A DNA stretch of 64,000 bases from Zhengella sedimenti. GTDB lineage: Bacteria; Pseudomonadota; Alphaproteobacteria; Rhizobiales; Rhizobiaceae. Both the position numbers and the translations under genes were made by a program. Each line of letters opens with the position of its first letter. The stretch's first letter is position 1. The notes below the pieces were generated by a model. The model was not told the DNA's origin. It worked only from the letters and a program-made list of their open reading frames with translations, and made no database searches. Positions 42,776-51,522 of the stretch are shown in pieces. The stretch is taken from contig NZ_JBKFFP010000008.1 in assembly GCF_046506625.1 (NCBI RefSeq), forward strand, positions 65,185-129,184, written 5' to 3'.

Positions 42776-44275
42776 TCAGCCTGCCTGGCGGCGGTGCCGG
42801 CCGCGCATACTCTCCAGGTCGACGGGCTGATCGGGTATGGAAATGGCGAACTCGGTGTGCCCGCCGCGGCTTTCCACCAGTTCCAGCGTGCCGCCATGGG
42901 CACGCACCAGTTCAAGCGCAATGGCAAGGCCAAGGCCCGTGCCGCCGCTGCGCGCAGATCCCTTGAAGGCGGCGAACAGGTTGTCGCGGGCCTTCTTCGG
43001 CAGGCCCGGTCCGGTGTCGACGATGCGGATGACGGCAACCGCCCCTTCGCGCCGGGCCGTGACGCTGAGCCGCTTGACGATGGCCGCGTCGGCATCGCCA
43101 TGGAGCGCCTGCACCGCATTGCGGCAAAGATTGGACAGGACGCGGAACATCTGCTCTGCGTCGCAATCGACCTCGAGCGCCTCGTCAACCCCGTTCTCGA
43201 AACGGATGGCTGCCCCGCCATCGACAGGCAGGATGGCGTGAACGTCGTCGACCAGCTGGCGCAGCAGGACCTTGCGCCGGACCGGGGGCGCTTCCTGCGC
43301 ACGGCCATATTCCAGCACCGACTGCGAATAGGTGACGGCACGGTCGAGCGTGCGCACGAGACGCGGCGCGAAGGCCTGGATCTTGGGATCGGTGGCGGTG
43401 GTCAGCCGGTCGGACATGAGCTGGGCGGCGCCCAGGATATTGCGCATGTCGTGATTGATCTTGGAGACGGCGAGGCCGAGATCGGCCAGGCGCTTGCGCT
43501 CGCCCAGCGTCTTCTGCAGTTCCGCCTGCATGGCAGCGAGTTCACGCGTGGCAATACCCAGTTCGTCGCGCCGGTTCTCCGGGTGGATGATGCGGGCCGG
43601 ATTGTCCGGCTCGGCTGCGAAAGCCAGCATCGAGCGCGTCATCGAGCGGACAGGCCGGATCATGACGCGGTTGATCACCGCGAAGACGAGGACGGCCGTC
43701 AGGACGGAGATGAACAGGGACAAGAGCACGATGTTGCGCGTGTAGACCAGCAGTTCGTCGCGCAGTCCGGCATCCGGCAGCACGATCTCGAAGTCCTGTG
43801 CCGTGGCGCCGACCCGGCCATGGATGCGCAACATGCGGTCGCCGCCGGAGACCAGCGTCGAGAACGCGGCCATGATGGAGCCGAGCGGATCGATGGGGGC
43901 GGAAACGTCGATGTGCTCGTCGACCATGGGAAGATGGCCGGCAGAGACGAGCATGCGCGACATGCCATCCTCGCGCACCGCGATCTGCAAGGCGCCGGTG
44001 GCGGCGATGATGTCCTCGCGCAGGGCCTCGGCCGTCTCCTCGGAATGCTCCCCCATCAGGAACAGGCCGGCGACGGCGGCCGTGTTGAGCTTGTCCTCGG
44101 CCCAGCGCAGCCGGAAATTCGCGGCCGAAGGCGGAAAGATGAGCGTTTCGGCGATCAGCACGAAGACGGCCGTCAGCACGAGGAGCTTGACCGACAGCCC
44201 GCGGCCGAGCGGCACGCTGGCGACGGGATCGGCGATCCCGGCGGACAGATCCCCGTCAGTGTCCCTTGCGCTCAT
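42776..44275 (-). CDS. Orphan membrane sensor histidine kinase
   Basis: The protein is 499 residues. Membrane helix 1 spans about 29-47, a periplasmic sensor runs to about 178, helix 2 spans about 179-201, and HAMP (NRVMIRPVRSM) runs to about 250. The phosphoacceptor H275 is in VSKINHDMRNILG. The ATP-binding domain has NLCRNAVQAL, DTGPGLP and GTGLGLAIA. The autokinase parts are complete. No response regulator lies nearby. It is 21 bp after the flavin oxidoreductase gene in the same direction, so it may sense a redox or envelope signal linked to those proteins. GGAG precedes the ATG. Confidence 0.88.
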   Translation of the reverse strand: MSARDTDGDLSAGIADPVASVPLGRGLSVKLLVLTAVFVLIAETLIFPPSAANFRLRWAEDKLNTAAVAGLFLMGEHSEETAEALREDIIAATGALQIAVREDGMSRMLVSAGHLPMVDEHIDVSAPIDPLGSIMAAFSTLVSGGDRMLRIHGRVGATAQDFEIVLPDAGLRDELLVYTRNIVLLSLFISVLTAVLVFAVINRVMIRPVRSMTRSMLAFAAEPDNPARIIHPENRRDELGIATRELAAMQAELQKTLGERKRLADLGLAVSKINHDMRNILGAAQLMSDRLTTATDPKIQAFAPRLVRTLDRAVTYSQSVLEYGRAQEAPPVRRKVLLRQLVDDVHAILPVDGGAAIRFENGVDEALEVDCDAEQMFRVLSNLCRNAVQALHGDADAAIVKRLSVTARREGAVAVIRIVDTGPGLPKKARDNLFAAFKGSARSGGTGLGLAIALELVRAHGGTLELVESRGGHTEFAISIPDQPVDLESMRGRHRRQAG

Positions 44276-44295
44276 GGCATCTCCGCGTTCCCGCG

Positions 44296-45723
44296 TCACC
44301 CGAACATTCGCAGAAAGCCGATCAGCCTGCGAACCCAGGGATTGCGCGTCGAAGCGGAATAATAGGAGACCGCGGCCCGTTTTCCAATTTCGCTCATGGT
44401 CGGATAGGGCGGCACGTATCCGGCGATGTCGCGAACGGTCATTCCCTTCGACAGGGCCAGCGCCCAAAGGTTGATCATCTCGCCGGCATGGGCGCCGGCA
44501 ATGGTGGCGCCGAGAATGCGTCCCTTGCGGCCGGTCACCACCTTGATGAGCCCCTCGGTCCTGTGCTCGGCCTGGGCCCGGTCGTTCTCGGCATACGGCC
44601 AGCGCAGGACGGATATGCGGCCATGGCGCTCGCGCGCGGCATCCTCGGTCAGACCGACATGGGCAAGTTCCGGATCGGTGTAGGTGACCCATGGGATGAT
44701 GCCGTCATTGGCACGCGCGGGCAGGCGGAACAGGAGCGGACGGAGCACCAGGCCACCGTGATAGCCCGCCACATGGGTGAATTGCAGCCCGCCGGCGACA
44801 TCGCCGATGGCATAGACACGGCGGTTGGTGGTTCGCAGCTTGTCGCTGACCTTGATGCCACGGCGGTCATGGGCGATGCCGGCCTTGTCGAGGTCAAGCC
44901 CCTCGACGTTGACGGCCCTGCCGGCGGCTACGAGCAGATGCGTTCCGTCGATCGCTGCCGGCCCGTCCGGCGCCTCGACATGGACGCGGACGCCGGCCTT
45001 GCCGCGCGCTTCCACCAGCGTCACCTTCGTCTTTTCGCGGATGTCCACGCCCTCGGCGGACAACCGGCGCAGCACCACGGCAGCCAGTTCGGGATCGTCC
45101 TTGCCGAGCGCCCGGGCAGCCTCCAGCACGGTCACGTCAGAGCCGAGCCGGCGGTGGGCCTGCGCCATTTCCATGCCGATGGGGCCGCCGCCGATGATGA
45201 CGAGATGACCGGGCTTGCGGGTCTGCTCGAACAGGGTTTCGTTGGTGAGATAGTCGACCGAATCAAGACCGGGGATCGGCGGCACGAGCGGCGAGGACCC
45301 GGTGGCGATGACGAAACGGCGGGCGCGGATTTCCACGTCCCCGGCCACCACGGTCCGCTTGTCGGTGAAACGGCCATGGGCCTGAACGACCCGGACGCCC
45401 AGCGCGGTGAAGCGCTCGACGCTGTCATTGGGCGCGATCGCCTCGATCACGCCCTGCACATGGCGGTTGACCTGGCCGAAATTGACCTGCGGTTCGACAT
45501 CGGCCATGCCGAAGCGCGAGGCGTGGCGCATGGCCTCCGCCTGCTTGGCAGCGGCGAGCAGCGCCTTCGACGGCACGCAGCCGTAATTGAGGCAGTCGCC
45601 GCCCATCCTGCCTTTCTCGACAAGCACGACCTCGACGCCGAACGCCGCCGCGGCGGCCGCGACGGTCAGTCCGCCGGAACCGCCGCCGATGACGCAGATA
45701 TCCGGGGTCAGCACTTCACCCAT
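44296..45723 (-). CDS. Pyridine-nucleotide disulfide oxidoreductase (mercuric reductase/dihydrolipoamide dehydrogenase-like)
   Basis: FAD protein using NAD(P)H. The protein is 475 residues. It has the N-terminal FAD motif VIGGGSGGLT, redox Cys pair C44 and C49 in GGDCLNYGCVPSKAL, NAD motif VIIGGGPIGMEMAQ, and a dimerisation domain. The usual C-terminal catalytic HPT-E motif is YPTMSEI, so Tyr replaces the His base. There is no heavy-metal-binding N-terminal domain. This altered form is seen in paralogues of unknown substrate, so I do not call it mercuric reductase. It is encoded between a TVP38 gene and a sensor kinase. GGAGGG precedes the ATG. Confidence 0.87.
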   Translation of the reverse strand: MGEVLTPDICVIGGGSGGLTVAAAAAAFGVEVVLVEKGRMGGDCLNYGCVPSKALLAAAKQAEAMRHASRFGMADVEPQVNFGQVNRHVQGVIEAIAPNDSVERFTALGVRVVQAHGRFTDKRTVVAGDVEIRARRFVIATGSSPLVPPIPGLDSVDYLTNETLFEQTRKPGHLVIIGGGPIGMEMAQAHRRLGSDVTVLEAARALGKDDPELAAVVLRRLSAEGVDIREKTKVTLVEARGKAGVRVHVEAPDGPAAIDGTHLLVAAGRAVNVEGLDLDKAGIAHDRRGIKVSDKLRTTNRRVYAIGDVAGGLQFTHVAGYHGGLVLRPLLFRLPARANDGIIPWVTYTDPELAHVGLTEDAARERHGRISVLRWPYAENDRAQAEHRTEGLIKVVTGRKGRILGATIAGAHAGEMINLWALALSKGMTVRDIAGYVPPYPTMSEIGKRAAVSYYSASTRNPWVRRLIGFLRMFG

Positions 45724-45745
45724 GACATGTCCCTCCGTGTGCCGC

Positions 45746-46531
45746 TCAGTCGCGGCGCATGCGCGCGCGGCCGCCGCGCCACTTGCGAATGATGGTCGGT
45801 ATGATCGCAACAACCGCCAGCGCAATGAAGGCGATGGTGATTTCCGGTGTCACGAGGTCTTTCAGCGAAACCGCACCGCCTTCCCTTTCGGCCGCATCGA
45901 GCACGGAGCCGATCCCCTGCCCCAGCCAGGCATAGGCGAAGCAGCCGGGCAGGATACCGATGAACGTCGCCGCGACATAGGTGCGCAGCTTCACGCCGAA
46001 CAGGGCGGGTGCGATGTTGATCACGAAAAAGGGAAAGAAGGGCGCCAGGCGCAGCACGAGAAGATAGCTGAAGGCGTCCTCGCGGAAACCGTCGGCCAGC
46101 CGGGCGGCCAGACCGCCCACCTTTTCGCGCAGGAAATCGCCGAAAGCGCTGCGGGCGGCCAGGAACAGGATGGAGGCGCCGGCCGTGGCGCCAAAGGCCA
46201 CGGCGATCCCCGCCACCCACCAGCCGAACAGGAAGCCGCCGAAGATCGTGAGCACGGAGGCGGCCGGAAAGGAGAAGGCGACGGCGAGCGTGTAGAGGAC
46301 AACGAAACCGGCCAGTGCCGGGACATAATTGGCGGAGACGTAGGCGGTCAGTGCCTCGCGCTGCTCCGCCAGGAAGGCGAGCGAGAAATACTGGTGCCAG
46401 CCCATCAGGTAACCGAAGGCCAGGCCGGCCGCGATCACGGCGATCGGCCCGAACCTCCGAAAAGCGCCCGGCTTGCCAGATGCCGCTTTCGCCATGCCGC
46501 TCCCATCCTCGATCACGTCTGCCTCACTCAT
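45746..46531 (-). CDS. TVP38/TMEM64 (DedA-like) membrane protein
   Basis: The protein is 261 residues with six or so hydrophobic segments. It has the SNARE-associated family block FSFPAASVLTIFGGFLFGWWVAGIAVAFGATAGASILFLAARSAFGDFL and LRLAPFFPFFVINIAPALFGV. Relatives are implicated in lipid scrambling, transport, or resistance to metal and redox stress. Genes for this family and for mercuric-reductase-like flavoproteins are often neighbours, and the two overlap in direction here with 22 bp between. The start at 46531 has no clear ribosome site. A downstream ATG near residue 13 is possible. Confidence 0.82.
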   Translation of the reverse strand: MSEADVIEDGSGMAKAASGKPGAFRRFGPIAVIAAGLAFGYLMGWHQYFSLAFLAEQREALTAYVSANYVPALAGFVVLYTLAVAFSFPAASVLTIFGGFLFGWWVAGIAVAFGATAGASILFLAARSAFGDFLREKVGGLAARLADGFREDAFSYLLVLRLAPFFPFFVINIAPALFGVKLRTYVAATFIGILPGCFAYAWLGQGIGSVLDAAEREGGAVSLKDLVTPEITIAFIALAVVAIIPTIIRKWRGGRARMRRD

Positions 46532-46726
46532 GTCTACACCAACTTGCGTTAACGGGGTTTGCGCCTCCTGACAGCGGCGTGTACCACAGCAGATGACCGC
46601 CCCGGCACGGCGTTGCAACCACATGACGCCTGTTCTCACCGGCAATTGACGCGTCTGACCGGTGTTTTCACCACGACGTGACCGGCCGGTGACACGGTTT
46701 GGCGGCGCCGGAACGGCCGCGCGCAA

Positions 46727-46755
46727 TTGACAATTGCCGCTGCTTGTTCCTATAA
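46727..46755 (+). promoter_or_regulatory. Promoter of rpmH-rnpA-yidC
   Basis: TTGACA (46727-46732), a 17-bp spacer and CTATAA (46750-46755). This is a near-consensus housekeeping promoter of alphaproteobacterial type, with a long leader of about 115 nt before rpmH. The rest of the ~346-bp gap (46532-46877) holds no gene I can support. Confidence 0.85.
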
Positions 46756-46877
46756 GCCGCGCCAAGTCCGGGTTCACATGGCCGGGTGCGGCCCGCCGCG
46801 TCCTGCCAGATCCCGGTCCAATCGCTCCTGAACCCGTTCAGAACCAAGAAGGGCCGCACTCCGCGGTATCGAAACAA

Positions 46878-47012
46878 ATGAAGCGCACCTATCAACCCTC
46901 CAAGCTCGTCCGCAAGCGCCGCCACGGCTTCCGCGCCCGCATGGCCACCAAGGGCGGCCGCAAGGTCATTGCCGCCCGCCGCGCCCGCGGCCGCGCGCGC
47001 CTCAGCGCCTGA
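46878..47012 (+). CDS. rpmH: Ribosomal protein bL34
   Basis: Large-subunit ribosomal protein, 44 residues, extremely basic. MKRTYQPSKLVRKRRHGFRARMATKGGRKVIAARRARGRARLSA is the full, standard sequence, shown here as landmarks: MKRTYQPSKL at the start and GRARLSA at the end. It begins the conserved rpmH-rnpA-yidC block near the bacterial replication region. A longer open frame upstream is not used. Confidence 0.98.
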   Translation: MKRTYQPSKLVRKRRHGFRARMATKGGRKVIAARRARGRARLSA

Positions 47013-47033
47013 CCGGGCGCCGGGGGCCGGCCG

Positions 47034-47393
47034 GTGACTGACCGGCAAGACCATCCGAGGCCCGGGCGACTGACCAAACGGGCCGAATTCCTGGCCGTCC
47101 GCCGTGGCGAGAAGCGACGCGGGCGGTTTTTCCTGCTTGAGGTGGCCGACCGTGGCGACGGCGGGCTTCCGCGCGCCGGCTTCACGGTGACGACGAAGCA
47201 GGGCAATGCGGTGGAACGCAACCGCATCCGGCGGCGTCTGAAGGAAGCCTTGCGGCTGAAGGGCCGCATGGCAATGCAGCCGGGACATGACTATGTGATC
47301 GTCGGGCGCAGGGATTGCCTGAGTGCCCCTTTCACGGACCTGAGCGACGAACTCGCGCGGCGAATAGGCGGACAACGTTTCCATGGAAAATAA
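47034..47393 (+). CDS. rnpA: Ribonuclease P protein component
   Basis: Protein cofactor of RNase P, which matures tRNA 5' ends. The protein is 119 residues with the RNR motif ERNRIRRRLKEALRL at about 62-76. It starts with GTG (GGCCG upstream). It lies 21 nt after rpmH, and its last 11 bases overlap the start of yidC. Confidence 0.95.
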   Translation: MTDRQDHPRPGRLTKRAEFLAVRRGEKRRGRFFLLEVADRGDGGLPRAGFTVTTKQGNAVERNRIRRRLKEALRLKGRMAMQPGHDYVIVGRRDCLSAPFTDLSDELARRIGGQRFHGK

Positions 47394-49185
47394 TCGCAAC
47401 TTCTTCCTGACGATCGCCCTTTCGGTGGTCATCCTGACCTTGTGGCAGGTGTTCTACATGAACCCGCGCATCGAGGCCCAGCGCGAGACGGCACGCATCC
47501 AGGCAGAAGAACAGGCCAGCCGGCAGGCGGCACAGACGCCGGGCGCCGGCCAGACCGGCGCCGATGATGGCGCCGGACTGCCGCAAGCCGGCTCCCAGGG
47601 CAGCGTGCCCGGCGCCTCCGCGCCGGCGCAGGCGCCCGAGGCGGTGCGCGTGGCGATCGAAACGCCCTCGCTCTCGGGCTCGATCAACACGGTCGGCGCA
47701 CGGCTCGACCAACTGATCCTGAAGGACTACCGCGTGACGGTGGAGCCCGATTCCGACAAGATCCAGCTCCTTCATCCCTCGTCCGCCGAACTCGGCTATT
47801 TCGCCGAACTCGGCTATGCGGGCAGCGAGGCGACCGGCGCGGTGCCCGGCCCTGACACGGTCTGGTCCGTGGAAGGCGAACCTGTCCTTTCGCCAGGCAA
47901 CCCGGTGACACTCACCTTCACCAACGAGAAGGGCCTGACCTTCCGGCGCAGCTTCGCGGTCGACGAACACTACATGTTCACCGTCGAGGACACGATCACC
48001 AATGCCACCGGCGCGCCCGTCTCGCTGCCGGCCTACGGCCGCGTGACACGCTTCAACAAACCGGCGACGCAGGCAGTCTACGTGCTGCACGAGGGCCTGA
48101 TCGGCGTGACCGGCGAGGAAGGCCTTCAGGAAATCGACTATTCGCAGATCGAGGAAGACAAGCGCGTGGTCCCTGGCAAGTCGACGAACGGCTGGCTCGG
48201 CATGACCGACAAGTACTGGGCGGTGACGCTGATCCCGCAGTCGGGGGTGACCTTCCAGCCGCGTTTCGCCTATTTCGACGATGGCCGGACGCGCTACCAG
48301 GCCGATTATCTGACCGACCCCGTGGAGGTGGCCGACGGCGCCTCCGCCAGCCTGAAGACGCAGATCTTCGCCGGCGCCAAGGAAGTCAACGAGATCAACG
48401 CCTACATGGAAGAGTACCAGATCCGCGAGTTCGACCTGATGATCGACTGGGGATGGTTCTATTTCATCACCAAGCCGATGTTCTGGCTGATCGACCATCT
48501 CTACAAGCTGCTCGGCAATTTCGGCCTCGCCATCCTGGCCACCACCGTTGTCGTCAAGGCAGTCTTCTTCCCGCTGGCCAACAAGTCCTACGTCTCCATG
48601 GCCAAGATGAAGACGGTGCAGCCGAAAATGATGGAAATCCGCGACAAGTACGCGGACGACAAGATGCGCCAGCAGCAGGAGATGATGGAGCTCTACAAGC
48701 GCGAGAAGATCAACCCGATCGCCGGGTGCTGGCCGATCCTGCTGCAGATCCCGGTTTTCTTCGCGCTCTACAAGGTGCTCTACGTCACCATCGAGATGCG
48801 CCATGCCCCCTTCTATGGCTGGATTCACGATCTGGCGGCGCCCGATCCGACATCGATCTTCAACCTTTTCGGCCTGCTGCCATACGACGTGCCGTCCTTC
48901 CTGATGATCGGTGTCTGGCCCCTCATCATGGGTGTCACAATGTTCCTGCAGATGCGCATGAACCCGACGCCGCCGGACCCGACCCAGGCGATGATCTTCA
49001 CCTGGATGCCGGTGGTCTTCACCTTCATGATGGCCGCCTTCCCGGCCGGCCTCATCATCTACTGGGCCTGGAACAACACGCTTTCCATTCTTCAGCAGGC
49101 TGTGATCATGAAGCGCCAGGGGGCCAAGATCGAATTGTGGGACAACCTGAAAGGGGTGTTCACGAAGAAGAAGCCGGCCGAATAG
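47383..49185 (+). CDS. yidC: Membrane protein insertase YidC
   Basis: Inserts and folds inner-membrane proteins, alone or with SecYEG. The protein is 600 residues. N-terminal helix 1 (NFFLTIALSVVILTLWQVFY) is followed by a large periplasmic beta domain (about 90-350). The conserved five-helix core (KPMFWLIDHLYKLLGNFGLAILATTVVVKAVFFPL) and C-terminal EMRHAPFYGWIHDLAAPDP follow. It overlaps rnpA. A terminator follows the stop at 49207. Confidence 0.97.
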   Translation: MENNRNFFLTIALSVVILTLWQVFYMNPRIEAQRETARIQAEEQASRQAAQTPGAGQTGADDGAGLPQAGSQGSVPGASAPAQAPEAVRVAIETPSLSGSINTVGARLDQLILKDYRVTVEPDSDKIQLLHPSSAELGYFAELGYAGSEATGAVPGPDTVWSVEGEPVLSPGNPVTLTFTNEKGLTFRRSFAVDEHYMFTVEDTITNATGAPVSLPAYGRVTRFNKPATQAVYVLHEGLIGVTGEEGLQEIDYSQIEEDKRVVPGKSTNGWLGMTDKYWAVTLIPQSGVTFQPRFAYFDDGRTRYQADYLTDPVEVADGASASLKTQIFAGAKEVNEINAYMEEYQIREFDLMIDWGWFYFITKPMFWLIDHLYKLLGNFGLAILATTVVVKAVFFPLANKSYVSMAKMKTVQPKMMEIRDKYADDKMRQQQEMMELYKREKINPIAGCWPILLQIPVFFALYKVLYVTIEMRHAPFYGWIHDLAAPDPTSIFNLFGLLPYDVPSFLMIGVWPLIMGVTMFLQMRMNPTPPDPTQAMIFTWMPVVFTFMMAAFPAGLIIYWAWNNTLSILQQAVIMKRQGAKIELWDNLKGVFTKKKPAE

Positions 49186-49206
49186 CGGAAGCGGCGCCAG
49201 ACAACG

Positions 49207-49233
49207 AACGGCCGGGTGATCCCCGGCCGTTTT
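49207..49233 (+). terminator. Rho-independent terminator after yidC
   Basis: AACGGCCGGG (49207-49216), loop TGATC, CCCGGCCGTT (49222-49231), then TTGCTTT. A 10-bp stem in a GC-rich context. It ends the rpmH-rnpA-yidC transcript. Confidence 0.88.
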
Positions 49234-49385
49234 GCTTTCCGGCCCCGTCGCGGCTAGAACATGCAGAACGCCAAAATCAGGAGTGCGCGACGATGGTCAA
49301 CTGAACTCCGGCCGCCTGCGCCGTGGACGCGCCGACGGACCGACACATCCGCACAGGCACCTCAAGCACGCCAAGGAGTTCAGCC

Positions 49386-50045
49386 ATGCACGGCCCTTCC
49401 CCCGATACCCTGTATCCGCTCGCCGGTTTCCCCCGCACCGTCTTCCTGAAGAACGTCATCACCCGGCCCAACATCGTCGTCGGCGACTATACCTATTTCG
49501 ACGATCCGGACGGGGCGGAGCGCTTCGAGGAGCGCAACGTCCTGCACCATTACGACTTTCTCGGCGACCGCCTGATCATCGGCCGCTTCACCGCCATCGC
49601 CAGCGGCGTCCGCTTCATCATGAACGGCGCGAACCACGCCTTGGGCGGCTTTTCCACGTTCCCGTTCAACATCTTCGGCAATGGCTGGGAACAAGGCTTC
49701 GACACGGGTACCTGGCTGGAACAGTCGAAAGGCGACACCGTGGTCGGCAACGATGTCTGGATCGGCATGGACAGCCTGATCATGCCGGGCGTGACCATCG
49801 GCGACGGCGCAATCGTCGCGACCGGCTCCGTGGTGACGTCGGACGTGGCGCCCTACACGATTGCGGGCGGCAATCCGGCACGGACCGTCCGGCAGCGTTT
49901 CGATGCCGACACCGTTGCCGCGCTCCTGTCGATTGCATGGTGGAACTGGGACGCGGCGCGGATCACCGCACATCTCGACGCCATTCGCGGAGCCGACATC
50001 GACCGGCTGCGGAAGGCTGCGCCACCCGCCGGCGGCGCTTCGTGA
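49386..50045 (+). CDS. CatB/Vat-type xenobiotic acetyltransferase
   Basis: Left-handed beta-helix acetyltransferase of the streptogramin/chloramphenicol group. The protein is 219 residues. It has hexapeptide repeats (GNDVWIGMDSLIMPGVTIGDGAIVATGSVVTSDVAPYTIAGGNPAR), an insertion loop MNGANHALGGFSTFPFNIFGNGWE containing the catalytic His, and a C-terminal helical tail WWNWDAARITAHL. AAGGAG precedes the ATG. The substrate cannot be told. Chromosomal copies are often not resistance genes. Confidence 0.88.
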   Translation: MHGPSPDTLYPLAGFPRTVFLKNVITRPNIVVGDYTYFDDPDGAERFEERNVLHHYDFLGDRLIIGRFTAIASGVRFIMNGANHALGGFSTFPFNIFGNGWEQGFDTGTWLEQSKGDTVVGNDVWIGMDSLIMPGVTIGDGAIVATGSVVTSDVAPYTIAGGNPARTVRQRFDADTVAALLSIAWWNWDAARITAHLDAIRGADIDRLRKAAPPAGGAS

Positions 50046-50139
50046 GCCAGCGGCCGGGTCGCGCCGTCCTTGGTCAGTTGTTTACCTTTGCAATACCATA
50101 ATCGTGTTCCGCATCCGCCAGCACGAGGGAGCTACCGCC

Positions 50140-50787
50140 GTGGCGCATCGCCTGTCACTCGCCCTGCTTGTCCTTGCCCTGCACACGGGGTTCGCGCCAG
50201 GCGTGGCGCATGGCGCGGGCAGTATCGTCACCCTGGGGAGCGATGCTCAGCCGGAAGCCGGCAGCATCGAGGAATCCGGACCGGTTCCGGATGCCAGGGA
50301 CTTCTCCGAAGCCACCACGGCCAGTAAGGGCGAACCGGAGAAATCCGTCCTCGACATCCTCGCCGGGGACCCGCGCTTCTCGCTGTTCAGCACGCTTGTC
50401 GACATGGCCGGCCCCCCGGACATCTTCACCGAGGGCGGGCCCATGACCGTCTTCGTGCCCACCGATGCCGTTCTCGGTCCGGCCTTCGAGGCCTTCATGG
50501 CGGGGGCGGAAGGCGAGGCCTACCAGTCCCGCCTGCGCAAGCTGGTCCTGGCCCATGTGCTGGACGCGCAGTTCACGCTCGACGACATGGTGACCAACAT
50601 CACCAGCACCCGGCGCCAGCGGGAGAACCTTGCCACGGCCAGCCGGGACAACATCACGCTGATGATCGTGGACGAGCGGGTGCACGTCTATGACGAAAGC
50701 GCGCAGGTGACGCCGTTTTCGCTGGTGGCGGAAGCGCGCGACGGCATCGTCTACGCGCTCGAAGGTGGGATGCTTCGCCCTCGCTGA
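50140..50787 (+). CDS. Secreted protein with one fasciclin (FAS1) domain
   Basis: The protein is 215 residues. A signal peptide spans about 1-25 (LSLALLVLALHTGFAPGVAHG), an acidic linker follows, and a FAS1-type domain (about 80-215) has VLDILAGDPRFSLFSTLVDMAG, MTVFVPTDAVL and IVYALEGGMLRPR. FAS1 domains are adhesive, cell-surface or extracellular. It begins with GTG with GAGGGAG upstream. It lies upstream of engB, separate from the second FAS1 gene at 57251. Confidence 0.8.
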   Translation: MAHRLSLALLVLALHTGFAPGVAHGAGSIVTLGSDAQPEAGSIEESGPVPDARDFSEATTASKGEPEKSVLDILAGDPRFSLFSTLVDMAGPPDIFTEGGPMTVFVPTDAVLGPAFEAFMAGAEGEAYQSRLRKLVLAHVLDAQFTLDDMVTNITSTRRQRENLATASRDNITLMIVDERVHVYDESAQVTPFSLVAEARDGIVYALEGGMLRPR

Positions 50788-50868
50788 GGGCCTCGACCAG
50801 GTCCACCGGACATGCTCCATGGCCGGTTCGCGCTTGACTTCCCGCCAACAAACACCGATGCGAAAGCC

Positions 50869-51522
50869 ATGACCGACGCGATATCCGACGAAACCCGCAC
50901 CCTTTTCGCCCGGCCCTGGGTTTTCATCCGGGGTGTGCCGGCCATGAAGTTCCTGCCACCGGAAGGCCCGCCCGAGATCGCCTTCGCGGGCCGGTCGAAT
51001 GTCGGGAAGTCCTCGCTCATCAATGCGCTGATCGGGCAAAAGGGGCTGGCGCGCACCTCCAACACGCCCGGGCGCACCCAGGAACTGAACTATTTCGTGC
51101 CCGACGGCTTTTCCGGGGCCAAGGACGACCTGCCGCCGCTGGCCCTGGTCGACATGCCCGGCTACGGCTTCGCCCAGGCGCCCAAGGACATGGTGGACCG
51201 CTGGACAAAGCTGGTTTTCGACTATCTGCGCGGACGGGTGACGCTGAAGCGCGTCTATGTGCTGATCGACGCGCGCCACGGCATCAAGAAGATCGATGAC
51301 GAGGTGCTGGACCTGCTCGACAAGGCGGCCGTTTCCTACCAGATCGTGCTGACCAAGACCGACAAGATCGGCGAGAAGGCCGTGCCGCACCTGATGACCG
51401 ACACGCTGTCGCGGATATCGAAGCGGCCCGCCGCCTTTCCGGTGGTTCTTGCCACCTCCTCGGAAAAGAACCGCGGCCTCGACGACCTTCGCCAGGCCAT
51501 CGTTACCGCGACGGCCGGCTGA
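50869..51522 (+). CDS. engB: Ribosome-assembly GTPase EngB (YihA/YsxC)
   Basis: GTPase for late 50S assembly. The protein is 217 residues with G1 GRSNVGKSSL at about 41-50, the G2 region SNTPGRTQELN, G3 DMPGYG and G4 TKTDKI. The ATG at 50869 was chosen over a start at 50812, whose added residues are not conserved. In rhizobia it normally stands close to yidC and argB. Here two genes separate it from yidC and about 7.8 kb separates it from argB. Its 3' end overlaps the kinase gene by 20 bp. Confidence 0.94.
   Translation: MTDAISDETRTLFARPWVFIRGVPAMKFLPPEGPPEIAFAGRSNVGKSSLINALIGQKGLARTSNTPGRTQELNYFVPDGFSGAKDDLPPLALVDMPGYGFAQAPKDMVDRWTKLVFDYLRGRVTLKRVYVLIDARHGIKKIDDEVLDLLDKAAVSYQIVLTKTDKIGEKAVPHLMTDTLSRISKRPAAFPVVLATSSEKNRGLDDLRQAIVTATAG

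Noticed and set aside
44296..45723. True mercuric reductase (merA)
   Set aside because: No heavy-metal-binding N-terminal domain, no C-terminal Cys pair, and no mer neighbours. Only the general oxidoreductase fold is supported.
49386..50045. Acquired antibiotic resistance gene
   Set aside because: It belongs to a family with resistance members but lies in a stable chromosomal setting with no mobile element and no composition shift that I can see.
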